Part shown: one piece after another, positions 1 through 8,082 of the stretch
Layout of the letters: every line of letters begins with the position of its first letter
Position numbering within the stretch: the stretch's first letter is position 1
Position numbers and translations under genes: made by a program
Notes under the pieces: model-generated
Told to the model about the DNA's origin: nothing
The model's database searches: none
What the model saw: the letters and a program-made list of their open reading frames with translations, nothing else
Assembly (NCBI GenBank): GCA_021201335.1
Contig: JAJQFD010000061.1
Span: forward strand, 16,881 to 80,880
DNA length: 64,000 bases
Reading direction: 5' to 3'
DNA from: Bacteroides sp.
GTDB taxonomy: Bacteria > Bacteroidota > Bacteroidia > Bacteroidales > Bacteroidaceae

Positions 1-35
1 TTGCACCGCGTTTGAGAGAAAATGCAAAGTAAAAA

Positions 36-122
36 GGAAGTGTGGGTGAGTGGCTGAAACCACCAGTTTGCTAAACTGACGTACGGGTAACTGTACCGGG
101 GGTTCGAATCCCCCCGCTTCCG
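36..122 (+). tRNA. tRNA-Ser (anticodon GCU)
   Basis: An 87-nt cloverleaf can be folded by eye. The acceptor arm pairs GGAAGTG (36-42) with CGCTTCC (115-121), with G122 as discriminator. The T arm contains GGTTCGAATCC, the anticodon loop is TTGCTAA, and there is a long variable arm (GTACGGGTAACTGTAC) as expected for a class II serine tRNA. CCA is not encoded. A terminator follows at once, so the gene is probably the last of its transcript. Confidence 0.95.
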
Positions 123-130
123 CTTCAAAC

Positions 131-161
131 AAAAAAGAGATCCTATAAGGGTCTCTTTTTT
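131..161 (+). terminator. Rho-independent terminator after tRNA-Ser
   Basis: A13/T13-type hairpin: AAAAAAGAGATCC pairs with GGGTCTCTTTTTT around a TATAA loop, ending in a T run 9 nt after the tRNA. Confidence 0.85.
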
Positions 162-386
162 GTTTTTCAAAATAAAAGAAAAAGGCCTCAATCTTCACAT
201 AATTCATTGGTCTCAATTGTCTTCATATTCAACTTTATTGAAACAATGGTACCGGGTACTGGATTGATCATTGTACTTTTGCCGGTCATTCTTTTAGTTC
301 GAGTGTAAACAATCTAGATAGACTCTTGTATGTGGGAGTGTAATTTTTCCTAGGGTTTCGGATATTAATCAATAAAATAAAACATT
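162..386. other. Intergenic stretch without a recognisable gene
   Basis: No credible ORF. There is one TACTTTTG box on the plus strand (274-281), which matches the Bacteroidota -7 consensus, about 105 nt before the hairpin at 387-427. A short plus-strand transcript is therefore possible, but no -33 TTG is seen at the right spacing. Confidence 0.25.
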
Positions 387-427
387 AAAAAAGAGGCTAA
401 TCAACTTTAGTCAATGTAGCCTCTTTT
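387..427 (-). terminator. Terminator of the spondin_N lipoprotein gene
   Basis: The inverted repeat AAAAGAGGCTA / TAGCCTCTTTT is separated by about 17 nt. It lies 18 nt past the stop of the minus-strand gene and has an A/T tract on both sides, so it could end transcription from either direction. Confidence 0.75.
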
Positions 428-445
428 CTTTATAATATATTATTC

Positions 446-1720
446 TTATCGAAGAACCACTTTAATCATTTCATTAACAGCTGGTACTGCAGGGTATGTA
501 GTACGATCAATTGCAGTCACTGCTTTATCTTCTGCTGCAGGTATGCCATCAAATAAAGCTTGTGAGTTACCTGCTCCGGGATATTGGCTAACACCTGTTC
601 CATTATCCAGTAATACTACTTTATTTGTGATGTCACCTTTAGTTACAGAAGAAATAGTTTCACCATTTGCAAAGAACCAGTCATTGCCATAACCAAACAT
701 TGTTGCAAAAGCAATGTTATCACCGTCCCATGCTATGAAAGTAGATTCTGCTTTATTACCCGGTTGTAACACTTCATTGCCTACAATATAAACTTCTCTT
801 ACATTGCTCATTGCTTTTAAAGAATTTCTTAATGTATTCGGATTACCCGCTTGTGCCAGGTCTTTCATACCAATACCTGCATCTTTTTGATTCAATTGAT
901 ACAATGGATTTGTATTTCCACTATATACTACTACTAAAGTAGGAGAAAAGTCTGTAATAATTCCAGTTCTCTCTTGTGCCCAATTATATAGAGCTTCATT
1001 ATCGCCGCTTTCAGCAAGGGCTGTAAGTTCATCGGAAGATCTTTCACCAACGGCGAAGAAAGGTTTACCGTTAACCAAACCACTTCCTAATTTATTGGGA
1101 ACTACCCATACACCCGGTGAGAATGGAGTTTCATTTACTTTTCCTCCGGAAATGTTGGCAATAGTGAGAGTGAATTCTGAAGTAGCTGCAGTATAAGCCA
1201 ATGTTAGTTTCATCAATTCCGAAGCTTCCGGATAAGTATTACCCTGAGCATCTTTATTATCTTTGATCATTTCTACATTACCTAGTTCTGCTGTACCCGG
1301 ATGAGTTACTTCGCTACCAGGAGCCTGGTTGATGCGTGTACCATTATCCCATAACTTTACCTGTGAAGAAACATCCCCGGTAATGGCTACTCCATCAGAA
1401 TTAAATAGATTGATACCTGTGTTTTCAGGAGCAAAGAAGATATCATTGGAGTATCCATACATAGTTGCGAACATCAATACTTGCCCTTTGGCTGCATTGA
1501 AAGTTATAGAAACAGATTCTCCCGGAAGGATCTCAGGTTGGGAAGTACCAGTCATCTGAAATGTTCCGCTTTGAACAAAATCTTTAACTGTTGTAACATT
1601 TTCAATAGAGATAACGGCATTACCGGTTGGTTGATCGTCATCATCATTACTACAAGAAGTAAAAGTGAAGCTTGCTAAAGCAAATACTGCAAAAGCAGTA
1701 TATAAAAATCTTTTTTTCAT
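446..1720 (-). CDS. Surface lipoprotein with two spondin_N-like domains
   Basis: 424 aa from the ATG at 1720; the frame extends to a TTG at 1744, but the ATG begins directly with a lipoprotein signal peptide (MKKRFLYTAF..., lipobox FTSC). The mature end CSNDDDDQ is rich in acidic residues right after the Cys, like the lipoprotein export signal of Bacteroidota, which suggests display on the outer surface. Two related halves are visible. Each has a GxSV/ES-type strand followed by FATMYGYSNDIFFA or FATMFGYGNDWFFA, then a KLWDNGT/VLLDNGT turn and an N/S-Q-PG motif. These are hallmarks of the spondin_N fold, known from extracellular matrix proteins and bacterial homologues. Function is unknown; adhesion or ligand binding is an inference. 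Monocistronic with its own terminator. Confidence 0.75.
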   Translation of the reverse strand: MKKRFLYTAFAVFALASFTFTSCSNDDDDQPTGNAVISIENVTTVKDFVQSGTFQMTGTSQPEILPGESVSITFNAAKGQVLMFATMYGYSNDIFFAPENTGINLFNSDGVAITGDVSSQVKLWDNGTRINQAPGSEVTHPGTAELGNVEMIKDNKDAQGNTYPEASELMKLTLAYTAATSEFTLTIANISGGKVNETPFSPGVWVVPNKLGSGLVNGKPFFAVGERSSDELTALAESGDNEALYNWAQERTGIITDFSPTLVVVYSGNTNPLYQLNQKDAGIGMKDLAQAGNPNTLRNSLKAMSNVREVYIVGNEVLQPGNKAESTFIAWDGDNIAFATMFGYGNDWFFANGETISSVTKGDITNKVVLLDNGTGVSQYPGAGNSQALFDGIPAAEDKAVTAIDRTTYPAVPAVNEMIKVVLR

Positions 1721-2227
1721 AATTTCCACGTTAATTGGTTTCAAATAAATTTGTGAATAAGAATATTTTCTGATCTCAATTTCACCTATAGAACAACGAT
1801 CCTTTTCTTATGTTTAGTTCTTTGTTTTATTTGAATTGTTTTAACGGAATTATGCGTATGTTATTTAATTATTTATAACAAAATAAAAGACTTGAATTAA
1901 GGGAATTTGCAGTTATATATAGCTTAAAAGAGGATAGGTAGGAATGTTTGAATTATCTTGATTTATAAAGATGTATTGTTTGAATATTATGAAACTGTTT
2001 GATAATTAATTTACATTCTATTTGTCTTAATTATGAAAAACAAATAAATTGATCTGCAACAAAACTCTAAAAAGGAACACCAAGAAGGTATTCCTCGTGT
2101 AATTTTTCACTGTATTTTAAATGGGACTATCGTTAACTACTTAAAACGACTCTAATATTTTTATATCACAAAGATAAATTGATCAATTGGCCTATTTTTT
2201 ATTCGAATAGTCACTTTTTTTTATTAT
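1721..2227. other. AT-rich intergenic region
   Basis: About 500 bp upstream of the spondin_N gene and downstream of the AraC gene. I find no ORF with coding character, no RNA fold and no perfect CAAAnnTA box; the CAAATAAA at 1742-1749 is a poor match. It probably carries the promoter of the lipoprotein gene. Confidence 0.3.
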
Positions 2228-3103
2228 TTAGTCACTAATTTCCATTTTTTCTTCTTTTTTCTGAGTTTCCTGTCTGATTTTTCCGGGAGGCATACCAAAC
2301 TTATGCTGGCAAAAGCTGCTGAATGAAGACACGGATGAAAACCCATATTTATCAGCTAATTCCTTCAAATGAAGTGAAGTATGAATGAGATCCTGATAAA
2401 TATGAGATGCTTTCTGACTACTGAGCCATTCTGAAGCAGACGTACCAAATACTTTCTGGAATTGTTTTTTAAATCCGGATTGACTATACATAGCAATGTC
2501 GGCTAATTCCTGTACGCTTGATACATTTCGATAGTGCCTGTACATCAGATTCATAAACTGGGAATCTTTACTCATCAGTGGTGAGAAAAAGGCGGCTAAT
2601 TCTTCTTTACAATAATATGCTCTGAGCAAAAAGAAGAGTTCTTTCATTTTAGTGGTGAAATAATAAGAACACTTCAATCCGTCTTCCACGCATTCAACAA
2701 AGTTTTCTATATACTTGTAAGTACGTTCATTAATTTCCAGCGTATTGAAGTTATCTTTATGCTTTTTTCCATATTCACGGTATAGGCGCTCCATAGGTAA
2801 GCATTCGCAAAGTTGTAATACTCCTCTGATTCTGCATACTATAATACGAGTATCTTCAATTACGGATGCATTGACATGGCTTCCGGGAGGAAACAATAAT
2901 ATTTTTCCTTTCTTCATATCAAGATTGCAAAATTTTGCATAAGAAAGGGTAAAATAACCTTTAAGAACAAAAACGATTTCAGTATCGACTAAATCTCTTT
3001 TGATAATAGAACCTGCTTTTCTATCTAATATTTCCAATGTGGCATTCTGACCTTTTTCATAGTTATAACAAGAAAAATGGTCCTTGGGATATAATAATTC
3101 CAT
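2228..3103 (-). CDS. AraC-family transcriptional regulator
   Basis: 291 aa from the ATG at 3103. An upstream TTG at 3133 is in frame, but the promoter box at 3136-3143 would place the transcript start near 3129, which favours the ATG. The C-terminal third holds the double helix-turn-helix of the AraC family: VQELADIAMYSQSGFKKQFQKVFG, then LKELADKYGFSSVSSFSSFCQHKFGMPPG, the latter being the family signature. The N-terminal half resembles a cupin-like sensing domain (IVFVLKGYFTLSYA, LFPPGSHV). The target and ligand are unknown. Single gene, unlinked to a metabolic operon; similar orphan AraC proteins often control surface or mobile functions, but nothing here shows the target. Confidence 0.85.
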   Translation of the reverse strand: MELLYPKDHFSCYNYEKGQNATLEILDRKAGSIIKRDLVDTEIVFVLKGYFTLSYAKFCNLDMKKGKILLFPPGSHVNASVIEDTRIIVCRIRGVLQLCECLPMERLYREYGKKHKDNFNTLEINERTYKYIENFVECVEDGLKCSYYFTTKMKELFFLLRAYYCKEELAAFFSPLMSKDSQFMNLMYRHYRNVSSVQELADIAMYSQSGFKKQFQKVFGTSASEWLSSQKASHIYQDLIHTSLHLKELADKYGFSSVSSFSSFCQHKFGMPPGKIRQETQKKEEKMEISD

Positions 3104-3135
3104 TGCTAAAGCCTGATTAATAAATGTGTTCAATA

Positions 3136-3143
3136 CAAAATTA
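3136..3143 (-). promoter_or_regulatory. -7 box of the AraC gene
   Basis: Reads TAATTTTG on the minus strand (TAnnTTTG consensus), 33 nt before the chosen ATG. No clear -33 element. Confidence 0.45.
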
Positions 3144-3294
3144 AAAATATTTGCCCATTTATTAATGTTGCTAATCTGATTTTTATGTTTTTTTGTGTTG
3201 TTTTTAGAGTTGATTTGCGCTTGATTTCTTATTCTTTTAGTTTAAAATTTAAGAATTCGATTATGCGAACAATCAAAAAGAAAAATAGGAGGAT

Positions 3295-3337
3295 AAAAAA
3301 CGCCCGATTTTCAATAAAAAGAAATCGGGCGTTTTTT
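3295..3337 (-). terminator. Terminator overlapping the antiporter stop codon
   Basis: The hairpin arms are AAAAAACGCCCGATTT and AATCGGGCGTTTTTT. The distal arm includes part of the TAA stop (3336-3338) of the minus-strand gene, so the hairpin begins at the stop codon itself. Confidence 0.85.
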
Positions 3338-5039
3338 ATAAAAATAGATAATTTATATTTAACCGCAAAAAAAATAAAATAATTAACTGTGCACTCAATA
3401 CACGAAGAAACATAGTTAAGGGATAAACTGTAGCATATCCTACAGCCGGCGCATCATTACCTGCGGTGGCATTTGAATATGCCAAAGCAGGTGGATCCGT
3501 TGTACTTCCGGCGATAAGTCCCATTACGGTGAAATAATTAAGTTTGAAAAATTTCCGGGCAATAAATCCAATAATAAGCAATGGGATAATAGTTATAATA
3601 AAACCATATCCTATCCAGGAAAGCCCTCCTTTATGTAAGATTGTATCTACAAACCCTTCGCCTGCACTAAGACCCACACAGGCAAGGAATAAAGCAATCC
3701 CTATTTCACGTAGCATAAGGTTGGCACTTAGCGTAGTATAGGTTATTAATTTATAATGGTAACCAAAGCGACTGATTAATATGGCAACAATAAGAGGGCC
3801 ACCCGCTAAACCTAGTTTAATCGGTTGAGGTATTCCCGGGATCATAAAAGGAATACTCCCTAAGAATACGCCTAAAGCTATTCCAATAAATAAAGTAATG
3901 AGATTGGGTTCATTCAGCCGTTTGAGCGAGTTACCTAATAAATCAGCTACTTTATGAACTGCGACTTCACTACCTACTACGGTTAGTTTATCACCTAGTT
4001 GCAGGTTTAATCTCGAACTAGCTACCAGATCAACTCCGGAACGGTTAAGTCGGGTAATATTTACTCCGTGTAAACGGCGCAACTGAAGATCGCCCAGCCT
4101 TTTACCATTCAGCTCCGGTTTTGTAACTACAATTTGCCGGCTGATCAACTGGCTATCAGTGGGTATCCATTGTTTACGGTCCATTTGAATCTCAAGACCA
4201 ATCAATGCTTTAACAGTTTCCGCATCATAATCAGTGGTGATAACAAATATTTTATCGTTTTCATGTAGTACGGAATCGGCTGTAGCTATTTCGATCTTCT
4301 GGGTTTCAAAATTCCAGATTCGGGATATAACAAATCGCCGGTGTTCCAGTAATTGAGATATATCTGCGATTGTTTTATTAAATACAGCCGGATTTTTAAC
4401 AATAAGTGAGATAGGACTGGCACCATCTGTTTCTTTACTTTCTTCTTCCTGGATTTGCTTGTTTTCTTTGTTGAAGTCTATCCGGAATATATATCTGACG
4501 AAAAGCATTGATAAAATAATTCCGACTACTCCTAAGGGGTAGGCAACTGCATAGCCTAATGCAATGGTATTATCTGTTGTACCAAAAATGTCATTGTATG
4601 CTTGTTGGGCTGCTCCCAGTCCGGAAGTATTGGTGATGGCCCCCGACATGATGCCAACCATTGTCGGAATAGGAACTCCTGTCAGATAATGAATGATGAT
4701 AGTGGTGGCCACACCCAGGAAGACAATTCCACAAGCCAGCATATTTAAGGTTAATCCTCCTTTTTTAAAAGAGGAGAAAAATCCCGGGCCTACCTGCATG
4801 CCTACTGAGAACACAAACAAGATAAGTCCGAATTCTTTGAAAAAATGGAGAATTTCATGATTGATATGAAAGCCGAAGTGGCCAAGTAAAATTCCCATGA
4901 AGAGAACCAGGGTTATTCCCAGTGAGATACCAAATATTTTAATTTTGCCCAGTTGGATACCAACCGCTATTACTATGGACAAAATAAGGAGAGAATGAGC
5001 GATCCCGTCTCCCCACAATAAATCCTTAATCCAGTTCAT
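3336..5039 (-). CDS. AspT/YidE-family membrane antiporter with two RCK_C (TrkA-C) domains
   Basis: 567 aa, ATG start. The architecture is typical of the family: about five hydrophobic helices (residues 10-185), two cytosolic TrkA-C-like domains (about 205-290 and 295-375; AVFNKTIADISQLLEHRRFVISRI and PELNGKRLGDLQLRRLHGVNITRLNR), then a second membrane half (about 385-560). The family includes the aspartate:alanine exchanger AspT and the uncharacterised YidE/YbjL proteins. The repeated GxxSGAITNTSGLGAAQQA and GLIAGSTTDPPALAYSNA motifs in the two halves fit an inverted-repeat transporter. Substrate unknown; dicarboxylate or amino-acid exchange is inferred from family. It has its own promoter and terminator. 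Confidence 0.85.
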   Translation of the reverse strand: MNWIKDLLWGDGIAHSLLILSIVIAVGIQLGKIKIFGISLGITLVLFMGILLGHFGFHINHEILHFFKEFGLILFVFSVGMQVGPGFFSSFKKGGLTLNMLACGIVFLGVATTIIIHYLTGVPIPTMVGIMSGAITNTSGLGAAQQAYNDIFGTTDNTIALGYAVAYPLGVVGIILSMLFVRYIFRIDFNKENKQIQEEESKETDGASPISLIVKNPAVFNKTIADISQLLEHRRFVISRIWNFETQKIEIATADSVLHENDKIFVITTDYDAETVKALIGLEIQMDRKQWIPTDSQLISRQIVVTKPELNGKRLGDLQLRRLHGVNITRLNRSGVDLVASSRLNLQLGDKLTVVGSEVAVHKVADLLGNSLKRLNEPNLITLFIGIALGVFLGSIPFMIPGIPQPIKLGLAGGPLIVAILISRFGYHYKLITYTTLSANLMLREIGIALFLACVGLSAGEGFVDTILHKGGLSWIGYGFIITIIPLLIIGFIARKFFKLNYFTVMGLIAGSTTDPPALAYSNATAGNDAPAVGYATVYPLTMFLRVLSAQLIILFFLRLNINYLFL

Positions 5040-5096
5040 TGCCTTATTTTGTAACTATGTCCTATTTGTCGAGTGTGGTTTTTGTAAAATCGGGCG

Positions 5097-5127
5097 CAAA
5101 GGTACAAATAATACATTCGGTGAACAA
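5097..5127 (-). promoter_or_regulatory. Promoter of the AspT-like gene
   Basis: Minus strand: TTG (5127-5125), a 20-bp spacer, TACCTTTG (5104-5097). Matches the Bacteroidota sigma-ABfr consensus; predicted leader of about 50 nt. Confidence 0.7.
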
Positions 5128-5141
5128 CCTAACGTTGTTTT

Positions 5142-6473
5142 TTATTTGCGTTTCTTCCGGCGTAATCTGTGTTTCTGCAATTTGTGCCGTTTGTAAAGCT
5201 TATATCGCTTGTAAATTATCCAGCCGCTCATTGCACCTACTACCGCAAATATCAAGATTGTAATGCCTACTCCCAAATTATCTCCTTTTACGCGCGACCA
5301 AATAGCCAGTACTTCTTCTGTCTGGTCACCAAAATCACGAATCATGGCACAACGTTCTACAACAGAGATATCCGGATACTGGATTCGGTCTACTTGAACA
5401 TTCTTCCCTTCCGGACCAAAAAGGTAACTGAGATCCGAGGAATAATCCAGTGTAGTATCAATTTTAGCTTCCAGTATTTCCGGAGTAGCTACTGCACTTA
5501 CATATCCAATGGCATCCATATTTCGGAGTGCAATGTCTGGTCTACAAAGGAAATTGATAAAATAACTGGCAGCTTTTGGATTGCGGGCATATTTGGGAAT
5601 TACCCACCCGTCATACCAAATGTTACTTCCTTCTTTGGGAACTACGTAATCCAATTCAACATCTACTGTTTCCGCTTCTTCAATAGCCCATACAGCATCA
5701 CCACTCCAGGTCATATTAATCCATGCTTTGTTTTTGGTCATCATTTCTTTGCCGAAGTCTGCTTCCCATCCGGCGATATTGGGCTTCATCGCTTTTAAGT
5801 ATTCTTCGGCAATGGCCATAGCCTGGGGTGAATAATCATTCATTAAATCTTCAACAGTGATACTCCCTTCTTCCAGTTCCTGGGCGTGGGCATAGATAAT
5901 AGCTGTTCCATATGCATCCCGATAACTTTCTTTCATTAAAATCTTACCGGCAAATTTGGGGTCCCACAGACATTCCCAGGTGCTGGCCTCTTCTTCTGTG
6001 ACATACGTCGTGTTGTACAAAATACCGGCTGTTCCCCACATGTAGGCAACAGCATATTCACTGGCCCTTTTTCCGGGTTGGCTTAATTTGTCTATTTGGT
6101 TCCGTATATAAGGAGCTATATTCGGAAGGTAATTTATGGAATGATTAAAGTTAGTATCAATCGGAAGTAATAAATCCTTTTTTAGCATCCGCTCAATAAT
6201 ATACTCCGAAGGGCACACGACATCATAGTCTTCATGGCCGCGTTCAATTTTAGTGAGCATTACTTCATTGATATCAAAGGTCTGATAAATGATTCGGATT
6301 TCTTCACCGGTTTCCTCTTTATAATATTCTTTGAAATCATTCAGTACACTTTCATCAATATAATCAGCCCAGTTATAAATCTTCAGGATCTGTTCCCGGT
6401 TGCCCTGAGAGTTATAACAGCCCGTGAACAACCAAGTGAGAATGAGGAAGGATAATATGTTTCTTATATTCAT
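5142..6473 (-). CDS. potD: Spermidine/putrescine ABC transporter substrate-binding lipoprotein, with C-terminal membrane anchor
   Basis: 443 aa. Signal peptide with lipobox (TWLFTGC, Cys19). The body is a group I solute-binding protein of the PotD/PotF family: LKIYNWADYID at the start, VVCPSEYIIERML, MWGTAGILYNT, INMTWSGDAVWA, IPKYARNPKAASYFINFL. These are the segments that line the polyamine pocket. It captures polyamines in the periplasm for PotB/PotC. Unusual: about 90 residues longer than E. coli PotD, ending in a hydrophobic helix (GITILIFAVVGAMSGWIIY) and a strongly basic tail of Lys/Arg residues. It would thus be held at both ends, or be anchored in the inner membrane. Last gene of the pot operon, 3 nt after potC. 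Confidence 0.9.
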   Translation of the reverse strand: MNIRNILSFLILTWLFTGCYNSQGNREQILKIYNWADYIDESVLNDFKEYYKEETGEEIRIIYQTFDINEVMLTKIERGHEDYDVVCPSEYIIERMLKKDLLLPIDTNFNHSINYLPNIAPYIRNQIDKLSQPGKRASEYAVAYMWGTAGILYNTTYVTEEEASTWECLWDPKFAGKILMKESYRDAYGTAIIYAHAQELEEGSITVEDLMNDYSPQAMAIAEEYLKAMKPNIAGWEADFGKEMMTKNKAWINMTWSGDAVWAIEEAETVDVELDYVVPKEGSNIWYDGWVIPKYARNPKAASYFINFLCRPDIALRNMDAIGYVSAVATPEILEAKIDTTLDYSSDLSYLFGPEGKNVQVDRIQYPDISVVERCAMIRDFGDQTEEVLAIWSRVKGDNLGVGITILIFAVVGAMSGWIIYKRYKLYKRHKLQKHRLRRKKRK

Positions 6474-6476
6474 AAT

Positions 6477-7277
6477 TTAGATTCTTTGTTTATCTCTTTG
6501 TCTTTCAGCTCTTTTGTTGATGATGATCAGTAAAGCCAGTACTACTACAAATATAATAGCTGAAAGCGGACGAAGTTCGGGAGTTAATCCTCCTTTACGC
6601 GCATCAGCATAGATGTAGGTGGATAAGGTTTCCAGCCCTTGGTTACCAATGGTAAAAATGGTTACGGCGAAATCATCAATCGAGAGAGTAATTGCTAAAA
6701 TGAAACCACTAATCATTCCAGGGCGGATTTCAGGTATAATCACTTTACGTAATGCCTGCATCGGAGTTGCACCCAGGTCGAGCGCAGCTTCATATATATT
6801 CGGATTCATTTGCTTTAGTCGCGGTAGTACGCTAAGAACTACATACGGAGTACAGAAGGTAATATGTGCCAATACGACGGTGGTGTATCCTTGAGTTATA
6901 CCTAAGGAAACAAATAAAAGGAATAAAGAGATACCGGTGATAATGTCTCCATTTAAAATGGGAATACTATTTACCAGGCCAATGGCTTTTTGTGACCGGT
7001 TCTTTAGATTAAAGATGCCGATGGCTGCCATGCTTCCCAGTATAGTGGATACGGTGGCAGCAATCAGGGCGATACTGATCGTATTGAGCAAGGCATTCAT
7101 CAGGGAACGATGAGAACCTGTATCGAAGAGGGACGTATATAGCTTGGTAGAGAATCCGGTCCAGTTACCTAGTACTTTCGCTTCGGTAAAAGAATAAATA
7201 ATAATGATAATGATGGGTGAATAGAGCAACAATAGCAATATCCATAAATATGTTTGGGCGAAAATCTTCTTTACCAT
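6477..7277 (-). CDS. potC: Spermidine/putrescine ABC transporter permease PotC
   Basis: 266 aa, six predicted membrane helices. Carries the EAA loop of ABC permeases (EAALDLGATPMQALRKVIIPEIRPGMISG) that docks on PotA. Start overlaps the end of potB by 7 nt, a sign of translational coupling. The neighbours make it the second half of the polyamine channel. The conserved ILSIDDF motif of PotC (here TLSIDDFAVTIFT) is present. Confidence 0.93.
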   Translation of the reverse strand: MVKKIFAQTYLWILLLLLYSPIIIIIIYSFTEAKVLGNWTGFSTKLYTSLFDTGSHRSLMNALLNTISIALIAATVSTILGSMAAIGIFNLKNRSQKAIGLVNSIPILNGDIITGISLFLLFVSLGITQGYTTVVLAHITFCTPYVVLSVLPRLKQMNPNIYEAALDLGATPMQALRKVIIPEIRPGMISGFILAITLSIDDFAVTIFTIGNQGLETLSTYIYADARKGGLTPELRPLSAIIFVVVLALLIIINKRAERQRDKQRI

Positions 7278-8071
7278 AGTCCACCTCCTTCATTGGCTGT
7301 TTCTTTATCACTACTGCTAAACAAAGATGTGGCAGCAATCAATAGTAACATGATTAAGGATAAAGCGGCACCATAATTCCACATACTATTATTGATGTTC
7401 TCCTGGATAGTGGTACCAAATAGTTTTATATTGTTCATCGTGAGCAATTCGGCAATGGCAAACGTTGAGATAGTAGGCATGAAAACCATCATAATACCAC
7501 TCATGACTCCCGGCATGGATAACGGAAGCACCGTTTTAATGAATACCTGTGTCGGTGTGGCACCCAGATCCTGCGCCGCTTCGATATAACTGCGATCCAT
7601 TTTCAGCAACGTGTTATAGATGGGGTAGATCATAAAAGGAATAAAATTATATACCATACCAAAGATAAGAGCCCCTTCTCCCAGCGGCAATTCAAAGAAA
7701 TCGAAAAGAGCTACGGTAGCCAATGTACGTACCAGTATATTTACCCACATGGGTAAGATAAATAGCATGACCATAGTGTACGATTTATTCAGTTTGCTGT
7801 TACTTAGTATCCAGGCAGCCGGATAACCCAGCAATATGCAGAATGCCGTAGTAATAATGGCAATACCAATAGAATATACAAAGGTATTAATCGCTTCGGG
7901 GTGGATAAAAAACTTCTCGAAGTTCTCAAAGGTGAGATGACCGTTTTCGTCTGTAAATGCGTAGACGACAATCAGCAACAATGGTATAACAATAAATATA
8001 GCCGCGAAAATAAGATAAGGTAACGACCAGCTTTTACGGGAAAAGAAATAGGTTGCTAATTTTTTATTCAC
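7271..8071 (-). CDS. potB: Spermidine/putrescine ABC transporter permease PotB
   Basis: 266 aa inner-membrane permease. The N-terminal helix (LPYLIFAAIFIVIPLLLIVVYAF) and the EAA loop (EAAQDLGATPTQVFIKTVLPLSMPGVMSG) are typical of PotB/PotH. It forms the translocation pore with PotC. It lies 11 nt after potA and overlaps potC by 7 nt, so the four genes are surely one operon. Confidence 0.93.
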   Translation of the reverse strand: MNKKLATYFFSRKSWSLPYLIFAAIFIVIPLLLIVVYAFTDENGHLTFENFEKFFIHPEAINTFVYSIGIAIITTAFCILLGYPAAWILSNSKLNKSYTMVMLFILPMWVNILVRTLATVALFDFFELPLGEGALIFGMVYNFIPFMIYPIYNTLLKMDRSYIEAAQDLGATPTQVFIKTVLPLSMPGVMSGIMMVFMPTISTFAIAELLTMNNIKLFGTTIQENINNSMWNYGAALSLIMLLLIAATSLFSSSDKETANEGGGLW

Positions 8072-8082
8072 TTCTTTTACTA

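Noticed and set aside
36..445. Integration site at tRNA-Ser
   Set aside because: No integrase, no second copy of the tRNA 3' end and no change in gene character nearby.
5169..5798. 209-codon ORF on the plus strand
   Set aside because: Lies antisense to potD, whose product has clear family motifs; no promoter.
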